DNA from: Salipiger abyssi
GTDB taxonomy: Bacteria > Pseudomonadota > Alphaproteobacteria > Rhodobacterales > Rhodobacteraceae
Reading direction: 5' to 3'
Assembly (NCBI RefSeq): GCF_001975705.1
Contig: NZ_CP015093.1
Coordinates: 620,001-684,000 of the forward strand
DNA length: 64,000 bases
The notes under the pieces: model-generated
What the model was told of the DNA's origin: nothing
The model's database searches: none
Seen by the model: the letters and a program-made list of their open reading frames with translations, nothing else
Shown here: one piece after another, positions 22,551-30,578 of the stretch
Position numbering within the stretch: the first letter of the stretch is position 1
Layout of the letters: every line of letters starts with the position of its first letter
Translations under genes and position numbers: made by a program

Positions 22551-22578
22551 CGTGAGTATTTGCCGGAAAGATGAAAGC
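22551..22578 (+). repeat. Dispersed gene-end motif, copy 4
   Basis: GAGTATTTGCCGGAAAGATG lies about 50 bp after hisE. It matches copies 1 and 5 in the GAGTATTT(n)GAAAGATGAAAG form of the family. Confidence 0.55.
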
Positions 22579-22642
22579 AGCGGTCGGTCTGCGGGACGGC
22601 GGGCGGGGCGATGTTGCCCCCGGCAACGAGCGCCGTCCACCG

Positions 22643-23110
22643 TCAGAGCTTCGAGGAAATCACCCCGGTGTTGAACCCGCCCATGCGCAGCTCGCCATTG
22701 AGGCGCTGGTATTCGATCTTCGGGCAGCGGTTCATCACCACATCGACGCCCCGCGCCTCGGCCTTTGCGGCGGCCTCCGCATGCGCGACGCCGATCTGCA
22801 TCCAGATCGTGCGCAGATTGGGCAGATGTTCCAGCGCCGCGTCGACGATGGGCGGCACTCCCTCGGAGCGGCGGAAGATGTCGACCATATCCACCTCCGC
22901 CGGCAGATCCTCGATCCCGCCGCGCACCGTCTCGCCAAAGAGCTGCGCGCCCGCATGACCGGGATTGACCCCGATCACCCGGTAGCCGCGCAGGCTCAGA
23001 TAGCGCGCCACGTAATAGCTGGGCCGCACCGGATTCAGCGACACGCCGATGACAGCGATCACCCTGGTGCGGGCGAGAATCTCTTTCAGGAAGGCGTCGG
23101 AATAGCTCAT
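22643..23110 (-). CDS. CoA-binding domain protein (YccU-like)
   Basis: 155 residues with a single CoA-binding Rossmann domain: RTRVIAVIGVSLNPVRPSY near the N-terminus, YRVIGVNPGHAGAQLFGE, then IWMQIGVAHAEAAAKAEARG and a C-terminal VVMNRCPKIEY. This matches the YccU/CoA_binding_2 family, which resembles the nucleotide-binding part of succinyl-CoA synthetase; no reaction is established. The remaining residues lack other domains. Confidence 0.9.
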   Translation of the reverse strand: MSYSDAFLKEILARTRVIAVIGVSLNPVRPSYYVARYLSLRGYRVIGVNPGHAGAQLFGETVRGGIEDLPAEVDMVDIFRRSEGVPPIVDAALEHLPNLRTIWMQIGVAHAEAAAKAEARGVDVVMNRCPKIEYQRLNGELRMGGFNTGVISSKL

Positions 23111-23140
23111 GGCCTGAGGCTAGCGCGGCGCGGCGCAAAG

Positions 23141-23169
23141 AAAAAGCGCCCAAGGAAATCCTTGGGCGC
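23141..23169 (-). terminator. Intrinsic terminator
   Basis: Perfect 11-bp stem GCGCCCAAGGA / TCCTTGGGCGC with a 2-nt loop, followed on the minus strand by five T residues. It ends transcription coming from the CoxL gene and/or the candidate small RNA. Confidence 0.85.
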
Positions 23170-23247
23170 CAGTCACGGAACGAGGGACAGTGAAGGCGTC
23201 GCGGAGGTTCCGTCTCCGCGATCCTGAGAAAGAGATGGGCAGGAAAG
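23141..23247 (-). ncRNA. Candidate small RNA or 26-codon mRNA
   Basis: Between the CoxL stop and the CoA-binding gene the minus strand carries TTGGTC, 18 nt, TTTAAA (23278-23254), then a perfect 7-bp stem CGCGGAG / CTCCGCG with 7-nt loop, a roughly 30-nt linker, and a strong intrinsic terminator. That is the build of a small RNA of about 105 nt. The same strand has an ATG at 23253 with AGAAGG 7 nt upstream opening 26 codons to TGA at 23173 (starts MWLSCPSLSQ), so a tiny mRNA is an alternative, as is a processed 3' UTR of the CoxL transcript. Confidence 0.4.
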
Positions 23248-23318
23248 CCACATTTTAAAGCCTTCTCAAGAAAGCGTGACCAAAAAACTTGACCTTCCGT
23301 ATTTTCGGGAGATCGGAC

Positions 23319-25610
23319 CTATTCCGCCGCCATCCGCGCCCCGCCCATAAGGCGCCAGAGCCGCATCGGCGTGAACGGCATGTCCACCTGACGCACGCCC
23401 AGCGGCCAGAGCGCATCCTGCACCGCGTTCGACACCGCCGCCAGCGCGCCCACCGTGCCGGCCTCGCCGCAGCCCTTCATCCCCATCGGATTGCCGGTCG
23501 AGGGCACCGGCTCCACGTCGAAATGAATGAAGGGCACATCATAGGCGCGCGGCATGGCGTAATCCATGAAGGTCGCGGTCAGAAGCTGGCCGTCCTCGTC
23601 GAACACCACCTGCTCGCAAAGCGCCTGACCCAGCCCCTGCGCCACCCCGCCATGCACCTGGCCCTCGGCCAGCATCGGGTTGATCAGATTGCCGAAATCG
23701 TCGACCACCGTGTATTTCACCACTTCGGCGACGCCGGTCTCGCGGTCGATCTCGATCTCGGCGAAATGCGCGCCGTTCGGGTAAGAGCGCGCCTGGATCT
23801 GGTCGCGTATATCCCAGCTCAGCAGCTCCGCGCGTCCCCTGGCGCGGGCCATTTCCGCCACCTCCAGCATGGTGGGCGTCAGGTTCGAGCCCTCGGCGCG
23901 GAAACGCTCGTCATCGAAAGCGATCTCGGAGGCGGGCACATCCATCTCTTCGGCGAGGAACTCGGTGAACCCGTCCACCATCGCCTTCACCGCGGTCAGC
24001 GTCACATTGGCCTGCATGGTCACCGAGCGCGAGCCGCCGGTGCCGCCGCCCTGCGCGATCAGGTCGCTATCACCCTGCACGAACTCGATTTTCTCGAAGG
24101 GAATGCCGGTCTGGTCGCTGAGGAACTTGGCAAAGACCGTCTCGTGCCCCTGCCCGTTCGACTGCGTGCCGACATAGAGCCGCGCGCCGCCCTGCTCGGT
24201 GAACTCGATCTTCACCCCCTCGGAGGGATCGCCCAGAATCGACTCGATATAGAAACAGAGCCCCAGCCCGCGCAGCTTGCCCCTTGCCTCGCTCTCGGCC
24301 TTGCGCGCGGCAAAGCCCGCCACGTCGGCATCGGCAATGGCGTGATCCAGCACGCGGGGAAAATCGCCCACGTCATAGGTCTCACCCGTGGGGGTCTTGT
24401 AGGGGAAGTCCTTGATGAAGTTGATCTTGCGCAGCTCGATCGGATCGACGCCCAGATCGCGCGCGGCGCGGTCCATCACCCGCTCCAGCACATAGATCGC
24501 CTCAGGGCGGCCGGCACCGCGATAGGCGTCGACCTGCGTGGTGTTGGTATAGATCCCCTCCACCCGCATATAGGCCGCCGGAATGTCATAGGTGCCGGTC
24601 AGCACCTTGGAAAATAGCAGCGTCTGGATCGGCTGGCCGTAACCGGAGTTGTAGGCGCCGAGATTGCAGATCGTGTGGATCCGGTAGCCGGTGATCCGGT
24701 TGGCCTCGTCAAAGGCCAGCTCGGCCATGGTCACCAGATCGCGGCCCGCATGGTCCGACAGCATCCCCTCGGTGCGCTCCGACATCCAGCGCACCGGCTT
24801 GCCCAGCGCCCGCGCCGCCTGCGCCACGCAGAAATACTCCGGGTAGGACGCCGCCTTCATGCCAAAGCCGCCGCCGACATCGGGGTTGGTGATGCGCACA
24901 TCCGCCTCGTCGAGCCCCATGGCCTCGGCCATCTCGCCCTTGATGTCCCAGACGCCCTGGCCGTTGAAGGCCACATGGATGCGCTTGCCGTCCCATTCCG
25001 CGAAACAGCCGCGCCCCTCCATGGCGTTCACGATCACGCGGTTGTCGCCGACCTCCAGCCGCACGGTTTTCGCCGCTTTGTCAAACGCCTCCGCCGTTGC
25101 CGCCTCGTCGCCCATACCCCAGTCGAAGGCGCGGTTGTCCGGCGCCTCGGGATGGATCGTCTCGCCGCCCGCGCAGACCTCCACATGCGCCGGCAGCTCG
25201 TCGAAATCGAGCTCGATCAGCTCGGCGGCATCCTTGGCCTGCTGCATGGTCTCGGCCACCACCAGCGCCACCGGCTCGCCGACATGGCGCAGCCGCCCGC
25301 GCGCCAGCAGCGGACGCTCCGGCGCAGCACCCTTCGTGCCGTCGCGATTGGTCAGCACCGTGCCCGGCATGTTCACATCCATGCCCGCCGCGAGCAGATC
25401 CTCGACGGTCAGCACCAGATGCACGCCCTCGGCCTCGCGTGCGTCACTCACATCCAGTGTGGTGATCTCCGCATGGGCCACCGGCGAGCGCAGCACATAG
25501 GCATGCAGCGCGCCCTCGGGGGCGATATCGTCGATATAACGGCCATGTCCGGTGAGAAAGCGCACATCCTCGCTGCGCTTCATGGACTGGCTCTTGCCGA
25601 ATTTTTCCAT
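23319..25610 (-). CDS. Molybdopterin-binding large subunit, form II CoxL-like
   Basis: 763 residues of the xanthine oxidase/CO dehydrogenase large-subunit family that holds the Mo-cytosine dinucleotide cofactor. Domains: an N-terminal a/b hammerhead (RFLTGHGRYIDDI, RSPVAHAEI) and two Mo-cofactor domains with NPDVGGGFGMKAASYPEY, GQGHETVFAKF, and the C-terminal KGCGEAGT. The active-site loop is VDAYRGAGRPE, i.e. AYRGAGR of form II rather than AYRCSFR of true CO dehydrogenase, so CO oxidation is unlikely and the substrate is unknown. The FAD and Fe-S subunits are not adjacent. GGAGG precedes the chosen ATG; 84 bp downstream of the decarboxylase gene. Confidence 0.9.
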   Translation of the reverse strand: MEKFGKSQSMKRSEDVRFLTGHGRYIDDIAPEGALHAYVLRSPVAHAEITTLDVSDAREAEGVHLVLTVEDLLAAGMDVNMPGTVLTNRDGTKGAAPERPLLARGRLRHVGEPVALVVAETMQQAKDAAELIELDFDELPAHVEVCAGGETIHPEAPDNRAFDWGMGDEAATAEAFDKAAKTVRLEVGDNRVIVNAMEGRGCFAEWDGKRIHVAFNGQGVWDIKGEMAEAMGLDEADVRITNPDVGGGFGMKAASYPEYFCVAQAARALGKPVRWMSERTEGMLSDHAGRDLVTMAELAFDEANRITGYRIHTICNLGAYNSGYGQPIQTLLFSKVLTGTYDIPAAYMRVEGIYTNTTQVDAYRGAGRPEAIYVLERVMDRAARDLGVDPIELRKINFIKDFPYKTPTGETYDVGDFPRVLDHAIADADVAGFAARKAESEARGKLRGLGLCFYIESILGDPSEGVKIEFTEQGGARLYVGTQSNGQGHETVFAKFLSDQTGIPFEKIEFVQGDSDLIAQGGGTGGSRSVTMQANVTLTAVKAMVDGFTEFLAEEMDVPASEIAFDDERFRAEGSNLTPTMLEVAEMARARGRAELLSWDIRDQIQARSYPNGAHFAEIEIDRETGVAEVVKYTVVDDFGNLINPMLAEGQVHGGVAQGLGQALCEQVVFDEDGQLLTATFMDYAMPRAYDVPFIHFDVEPVPSTGNPMGMKGCGEAGTVGALAAVSNAVQDALWPLGVRQVDMPFTPMRLWRLMGGARMAAE

Positions 25611-25694
25611 CCCTGGTGCCTCCGCGCGCCGCTTGTCACTGCGCGGGACTGTAAGCCCCGCTTGGGCAGTGTCCAGCACCGGGCGCGGGATTTC

Positions 25695-26822
25695 TCAGCA
25701 GGCGGAGGTCATCGCGACGATCCTGCGCGCTCCGTAGCCGTTGAACCCGGTGACCAGCGCGCGCGAATAGGCCCCCATGCCCTCGAAGACGAGGTAATCG
25801 CCCTCACGGATCGCCTCGGGCAGCGCCACCGACTCGGGCAGCCGGTCGAGACTGTCGCAGGTCGGGCCGAAGACAATGCGCTCGCGCGCCGCCCCGCCGC
25901 GCGGCAGCCCCTCGGGCGTCACCACCCGCAGCCGCGCCATGGGGCCGAGATCGCGCCACTCGGCCATGCCGCCATAGATCCCGTCATTGAGAAACACCGC
26001 GTCATCCCCGACCGCCTTCACCCGCAGCACCAGCAGGAAGGCCTCGGCGCAGAGCCCGCGCCCCGGCTCGCAGACCAGCCGCGGCGGCGTGGCAAAGGCG
26101 GCACGGGTGGCGGTTTCGATTGTGGCAAAGATCGCCTCGAGATCGGGATGGCCCTCGCCCCGGTCCGATGGAAAGCCGCCGCCCACATTCAGCCGGTGCA
26201 GGGTGACCCCTGCCGCCCGCGCCACATCGGCGGCAGCCCGGACATAGCGCGCCCAGGGCGCCGGCGTGCGGCATTGCGTGCCGGGATGAAAGGTGAGCGA
26301 CGGGGTAAAGCCCAGCTCCGCGACCCGGCGCAGCAGCGCCTCCGCCAGCTCCGGCCCCGCACCGAATTTCGCACCAAAATCATAGGCCGCACCCTTGACC
26401 GGCAGTTTCAGCCGCACCGCGATCTCCGTGCCCTTCGGCAGGCACCGCAGCTTTTCCAGCTCGCCCGGCCGGTCCACCGACCAGGAGGTACAGCGATGCG
26501 CCAACCCGGCGGCGATCTCGGCCTCCGAGCGCACCGGGTTGTGGTAGTGCAACACGGCATCGGGGCAATGTTCGCGCACCAGCGCCATCTCGGCGGGCGA
26601 GGCGACGTCAAAGGCCCGGATCCCGGCGGCAACCAGCCCGTCGATCATCTCGGGCGCCGGGTTGGCCTTGACCGCATAGGTCACGAGCCCCGGAAAGCCG
26701 CTCTGGAACCGCTCCGCCACCTGCGCCAGCCGCAGCGGGCAGAAGAAGAACACCGGATCGTCGGGCCGCGCGCGGGCCAACCAGGACTCCGGCGACGGCA
26801 TCAGGGTCTGCTCGATCCCCAT
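25695..26822 (-). CDS. PLP-dependent basic amino acid decarboxylase (ODC/DAPDC fold)
   Basis: 375 residues of fold-type III. The PLP lysine lies in VTYAVKANPAPE; SVDRPGELEKL, LTFHPGTQC, LNVGGGFPSDRG, the phosphate-binding CEPGRGL and the active-site cysteine of FGPTCDSLDRLP follow. These fit ornithine/lysine decarboxylases rather than LysA, so it probably makes putrescine or cadaverine; the preferred substrate is not certain. It diverges from an Lrp-type regulator 88 bp away, which is a likely controller. Confidence 0.9.
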   Translation of the reverse strand: MGIEQTLMPSPESWLARARPDDPVFFFCPLRLAQVAERFQSGFPGLVTYAVKANPAPEMIDGLVAAGIRAFDVASPAEMALVREHCPDAVLHYHNPVRSEAEIAAGLAHRCTSWSVDRPGELEKLRCLPKGTEIAVRLKLPVKGAAYDFGAKFGAGPELAEALLRRVAELGFTPSLTFHPGTQCRTPAPWARYVRAAADVARAAGVTLHRLNVGGGFPSDRGEGHPDLEAIFATIETATRAAFATPPRLVCEPGRGLCAEAFLLVLRVKAVGDDAVFLNDGIYGGMAEWRDLGPMARLRVVTPEGLPRGGAARERIVFGPTCDSLDRLPESVALPEAIREGDYLVFEGMGAYSRALVTGFNGYGARRIVAMTSAC

Positions 26823-26886
26823 GGCAATACCTCCTGTTGTTGCGTTTCCCTCCAGTATGGGTGCGGTTTCGCTCGATTTCGCGCGT

Positions 26887-26902
26887 CAGATATGTCAATC
26901 TG
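26887..26902. promoter_or_regulatory. Inverted repeat, possible Lrp-family operator
   Basis: CAGAT-ATGTCA-ATCTG sits between the divergent decarboxylase and regulator genes, 8 bp before the regulator ATG. Its length and position suit autoregulation by an Lrp/AsnC protein; no experimental link can be read from sequence. Confidence 0.35.
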
Positions 26903-26910
26903 AGGGGCAA

Positions 26911-27369
26911 ATGGCACAAATCGACAACGCGACCTCACAGATCGACGAAACCGACCGGGCGCTGGTCGCCCTGCTCTCGGCCAATGCGCGCATGCCGGTC
27001 TCGGATCTGGCGCGCCGACTGGGGTTGGCGCGCACCACGGTTCAGGCGCGGATCGACCGGCTGGTGATGCGCGGTGCCATCGCGGGCTTCACCCTGCGGC
27101 GCGGCCCGGCGCTGAAGGAGGCGATCCGCGCCACGGTGCTGGTCTGCATCGAGCCGCGCGCCCAGGCCGATGTGCTGGCGCGGCTGAAACAGATGCCGGC
27201 GGTCGAGACGGTGCACACCACCTCGGGCCGCGTGGATCTGATGGTGATCGTCTGCGCGGGCTCCACCGAAGAGCTCGACGCCACGCTCGACCGCATTGCC
27301 GAGGCGCGGGGGGTGAAAAGCTCGGAAAGCCTGATCCACCTGACGACCAAGCTCGACCGGCGCGGCTGA
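26911..27369 (+). CDS. Lrp/AsnC family transcriptional regulator
   Basis: 152 residues: an N-terminal helix-turn-helix (IDETDRALVALLSANARMPV, LARRLGLARTTVQARIDRL) and a C-terminal RAM effector domain (ATVLVCIEPRAQADVLARL, VETVHTTSGRVDLMVIV). ATG follows TGAGGGG. Divergent from the PLP decarboxylase, whose amino acid substrate or product is the obvious candidate effector. In-frame sequence upstream overlaps the decarboxylase start and was excluded. Confidence 0.94.
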   Translation: MAQIDNATSQIDETDRALVALLSANARMPVSDLARRLGLARTTVQARIDRLVMRGAIAGFTLRRGPALKEAIRATVLVCIEPRAQADVLARLKQMPAVETVHTTSGRVDLMVIVCAGSTEELDATLDRIAEARGVKSSESLIHLTTKLDRRG

Positions 27370-27372
27370 CCC

Positions 27373-27400
27373 CGCCCTTTCATCTTTCCAAAAATACTCT
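27373..27400 (-). repeat. Dispersed gene-end motif, copy 5
   Basis: Minus-strand GAGTATTTTTGGAAAGATGA starts within a few bases of the Lrp-type gene's stop codon. It is the cleanest example of the AGTATTTTTGGAAAGATGAAAG form. Confidence 0.6.
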
Positions 27401-27422
27401 CAATCCGACACCCGCCAGATGC

Positions 27423-27454
27423 AAAAAACGGCGGGCGCTCGCGCACCCGCCGTT
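27423..27454 (-). terminator. Intrinsic terminator
   Basis: Stem AACGGCGGG / CCCGCCGTT with a 10-nt loop, followed on the minus strand by a T6 run. It lies 23 bp past the stop of the acidic 757-residue protein gene and, being between convergent genes, may also slow transcripts from the left. Confidence 0.8.
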
Positions 27455-27476
27455 TCCAAATGCCCTGTCCGGCCTC

Positions 27477-29750
27477 TCAGCCCGCGGCGCGCGCGTCCGG
27501 CTTGAAGCTGATGCGTTCGGAGGCGGTGAACCGCCCGCCGCGCGTCTTCTCGATCTTGCCCTCGCGCAGAAGCTGGCCAAAGGTCCGCAGCCGGTCTTCA
27601 CGGCTCGACTCGTGCATCTCCACCTGGCGCACCTTGGTCATCAGCTGCGGGCGCGAGAACTGCTCGCGGCCCTCGACAAAGGAGAGATAAGCCGCCGCCG
27701 CCTCCAGCAGCTCGGGCAGATCGACCGCACCGACGCTTTCCGCATAATCGGCAAACCCGGCCGCAGCCTCGGTCTCGACCTCGGCGACATGCACGCGGCG
27801 CGGACGCGGCGCCGGCTGCTGCGCATCGACCCGCTGCTCGGCCACCAACTTGAGCGGCGCCGGGCGGACCGGCTCGGCGGGACGCTCGGTGTGGTGATCC
27901 GGTGCGTGCGGGCGGCGCGGGCGCACCACATTGGCGAGATCCTCGCGATAGGGCTCAAACGCCTCTTCGCTGTCCTTCCGGCGGCCCAGCAGCTTGTCGG
28001 CACGGGTTGCGGCGACAGCGGCACGCAGATGCGCGATGGCGCTGCGGCGGCGGTTGCCCTCGGGTTCTTCGAGCTGGGTGTTGGTCTCGTCGAGGATGCG
28101 CGAGGCGTCGGTATCGCCGACGCTGTTCTCGGTCAGCATGGCGCGGGCCGGGCTCGACATCTTGATCGCCTTGCGGGCGCCCTTGCGGGCGAGCTGTTCG
28201 ACCGCCTCGTCATCGATCTCGGGCTCAGGCTCGGCGGTTTCGGCCTTCTCCATCTCGGGCTCGAAGACCTCGTCGAACTCGCTTTCGATGTTGCGGGCGA
28301 AGGCGGCGTCCTCGTCGGCCTCGTCGTCGGCAGGCGCGACATCCTCCTTGCGCAGCCGCAACGGCGCGCTCGGCAGATCCTCCGCCTCGGCGCCGTCCTC
28401 CTCATACTCGTCCTCCGAAACCGAGGCCGCGACGGCGGACAGGATGCCCTTTTCGTCATCGTCGCCCCAGTCGTCGAAATCCTCATCGTCTTCATCGGAG
28501 GCAACGGCGTGCGCGTCGTCGGCTCCGGCCTCGTCTTCGGCCTCATCCCAGGCGGCGTCGAAATCAGCCTTGAGTTCGGCTTTCACCGCGGCGAGTTCGC
28601 GGGCGAGATCGTCCTCCTCCTCGGCGCTGAGGCTGCTCACGGTGTCGTCAGCGCCCTGCCCGCCATCGGCGACCTCTTCGATCAGCCCATCCGCCAGCGC
28701 GGAGTCGAACGCCGCGCGCTTGACCTTGACCACGCGGGCGCGCGGGCGCTTCGGCGGCGTGACCGCGTCGGGTGCGGCCTCTGCCTTGACGGCGGGGGCG
28801 GCTTCCGGCTCTGGCGCTGTCTCGGGTGTCGGAGCGGCGTCCTCTTCCTCGTCGTAGCTGTCGTCATAGGCGAGCCCCGCGAGGGTGTCGGTGAAGAGGT
28901 TCTCGCCTTTCTCTTCGGCGGCGAGCGTGTCCTCGCTCTCCGCCGTCAGCGCGCCCAGCATCGCCGACATGGCCGGCGCGTCGGGTGCCTCGTCGGCCTC
29001 GTCCAGCGCGTCGGAATCGGCAGGTGCAGCCCTCCGATCTTCACCGGCGACCACCGCACGGATGCGGCGCAGTTTGGCGGCAACGCTCTCGGGATCGTTC
29101 AGCGGCGCAGGTGCAGGTGCCTCGGCACGCGGCGGCTCGGCCGCCTCTGTTTCGAAGAATTCCGCCTCGGCCTCCAGACTGTCATCGCCGGAGATATCGG
29201 CCACGACGTCGGCGACAGGCTCCGGCTCGGCCGCAATGGCAGCTTCCTCACCAGCATTGTCCGCTTCAGCGACAGGCGCCGCGTCCGCGGTCTCGGGTGC
29301 CCGAGCGGCGGCGAGCGCCGCGCCGATGCTGTCTTCGAGCGGCGGCTGATCGTCATCGGCGGCGACGCTCTCCTCACCGGGTTTGTCCGTGACCGCAGCC
29401 TCGGGCTCCGGCTCGGCCATGGCGGGCGCCGCGGCAGCCGGACGCAGCGCCGACGGGCCGGCGGCCAGCGCCGCGCTCAGCGCGCCGGCAGAGGCCGCGC
29501 CACCGCTGAACGGGCTGCGCAGGGTCAGCGACCCCTCGCCCATCTCGGATTTCAGTTGCGATTGCAGAAGCTCCGCAGCCATGTCAGGGTCGAACTGCGG
29601 CGGTTCGGCGCCGAAGAACCTGTCCTCGCGGATCACCCCACGGAAGAAATGGGTGGTCTCCTTGACCACACCCAATGGATCCTCGAACCCTTCCGCCGTG
29701 CAGGAAAAGGTGCCGTAGGAGACCGTCAGAATCTTGCTCGAACTCACCAT
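27477..29750 (-). CDS. Large acidic low-complexity protein of unknown function
   Basis: 757 residues. A conserved N-terminal segment (ILTVSYGTFSCTAEGFEDP, VKETTHFFRGVIREDRFFG) is followed by some 500 residues dominated by Ala, Glu and Asp (for example DEDDEDFDDWGDDDEKG) that are almost certainly disordered, then a more ordered basic C-terminal part (LRAAVAATRADKLLGRRKD; SREDRLRTFGQLLREGKIEK; RGGRFTASERISFKPD). No signal peptide or membrane span is visible. Related proteins occur beside thiamine pyrophosphokinase genes in roseobacters, but I know of no function. The C-terminal helix-rich domain looks like a small winged or coiled module. Confidence 0.75.
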   Translation of the reverse strand: MVSSSKILTVSYGTFSCTAEGFEDPLGVVKETTHFFRGVIREDRFFGAEPPQFDPDMAAELLQSQLKSEMGEGSLTLRSPFSGGAASAGALSAALAAGPSALRPAAAAPAMAEPEPEAAVTDKPGEESVAADDDQPPLEDSIGAALAAARAPETADAAPVAEADNAGEEAAIAAEPEPVADVVADISGDDSLEAEAEFFETEAAEPPRAEAPAPAPLNDPESVAAKLRRIRAVVAGEDRRAAPADSDALDEADEAPDAPAMSAMLGALTAESEDTLAAEEKGENLFTDTLAGLAYDDSYDEEEDAAPTPETAPEPEAAPAVKAEAAPDAVTPPKRPRARVVKVKRAAFDSALADGLIEEVADGGQGADDTVSSLSAEEEDDLARELAAVKAELKADFDAAWDEAEDEAGADDAHAVASDEDDEDFDDWGDDDEKGILSAVAASVSEDEYEEDGAEAEDLPSAPLRLRKEDVAPADDEADEDAAFARNIESEFDEVFEPEMEKAETAEPEPEIDDEAVEQLARKGARKAIKMSSPARAMLTENSVGDTDASRILDETNTQLEEPEGNRRRSAIAHLRAAVAATRADKLLGRRKDSEEAFEPYREDLANVVRPRRPHAPDHHTERPAEPVRPAPLKLVAEQRVDAQQPAPRPRRVHVAEVETEAAAGFADYAESVGAVDLPELLEAAAAYLSFVEGREQFSRPQLMTKVRQVEMHESSREDRLRTFGQLLREGKIEKTRGGRFTASERISFKPDARAAG

Positions 29751-29888
29751 GTGCTGCTCACTTTCAATCGTTTTGCAACAGTGTGTTTACCACGATCACC
29801 AAGACCAAAGCTGACCGAATCTTAGGTATTCACCGTATCATTTCGTGACCGCATTGTGGTCGGTTTCCCAAATCGCCATTAAATTGAC

Positions 29889-30578
29889 ATGAATCACGCA
29901 ACTCATCACAGTGACCGCCCGGTATTGCTCGCCGGAGGCGGCGATCACAGCCCTGAACTGCTGCAATCGCTGCTGCCGCAGTGCGAGACCCGCATCGCGG
30001 CGGATGGCGGCGCGGCGGCCCTGCTGCGCGCGGGCGTCATGCCGGACGCGGTGATCGGCGATCTCGACTCGCTCTCCGAAAGCACCCGGGTGCAGATCCC
30101 CGCAGCGCGGATCCACCACATATCGGAGCAGGATAGCACCGATTTCGACAAATGCCTGCGCCATATCTCGGCCCCGCTGATCTATGGCACCGGCTTTCTC
30201 GGACCGCGCGTCGATCACCAGCTTGCCTCGCTCACCGTGCTCGCGCGGCGCGCCGACCGGCGCTGCATCCTTGCAGACGCCTCCGACGCGGTGGCGCTGG
30301 TGCCGCCGCGGCTGGAGCTGGATCTGGATCCGGGCAGCCGCGTCTCGCTTTATCCCATGGGGGCGGTGCGCGGCGAAAGCGAGGGGCTGCGCTGGCCGCT
30401 GGCCGGGCTTGACTTCGCACCGCATCTGCGCGCCGGCACCTCGAACGAGGCGAGCGCCGCGCGGGTCAGCCTGCGTTTCGACGCGCCGCTGATGCTGATC
30501 ATTCTGCCAGTGGCGGAACTGCCGGCGCTGGCGCGGGGGCTGCTTTCTGCGCCCGATGCATGGCCCGCTCCCGAATGA
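29889..30578 (+). CDS. thiN: Thiamine pyrophosphokinase
   Basis: Transfers diphosphate from ATP to thiamine, giving the cofactor ThDP. 229 residues with the family's VLLAGGGDHSPELL, AADGGAAALLRAGVMPDAV, IGDLDSLSE and the catalytic/metal loop SEQDSTDFDKCLRHI, then GTGFLGPRVDHQLASLTVL. Divergent from the acidic protein gene. Its last 80 bp overlap the end of the DMT exporter gene on the other strand, which is unusually deep for convergent genes. Confidence 0.93.
   Translation: MNHATHHSDRPVLLAGGGDHSPELLQSLLPQCETRIAADGGAAALLRAGVMPDAVIGDLDSLSESTRVQIPAARIHHISEQDSTDFDKCLRHISAPLIYGTGFLGPRVDHQLASLTVLARRADRRCILADASDAVALVPPRLELDLDPGSRVSLYPMGAVRGESEGLRWPLAGLDFAPHLRAGTSNEASAARVSLRFDAPLMLIILPVAELPALARGLLSAPDAWPAPE

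Noticed and set aside
27612..29825. 737-codon open frame antisense to the acidic protein gene
   Set aside because: Low-complexity shadow of the GC-rich Glu/Asp/Ala codons; no start signal or domain.
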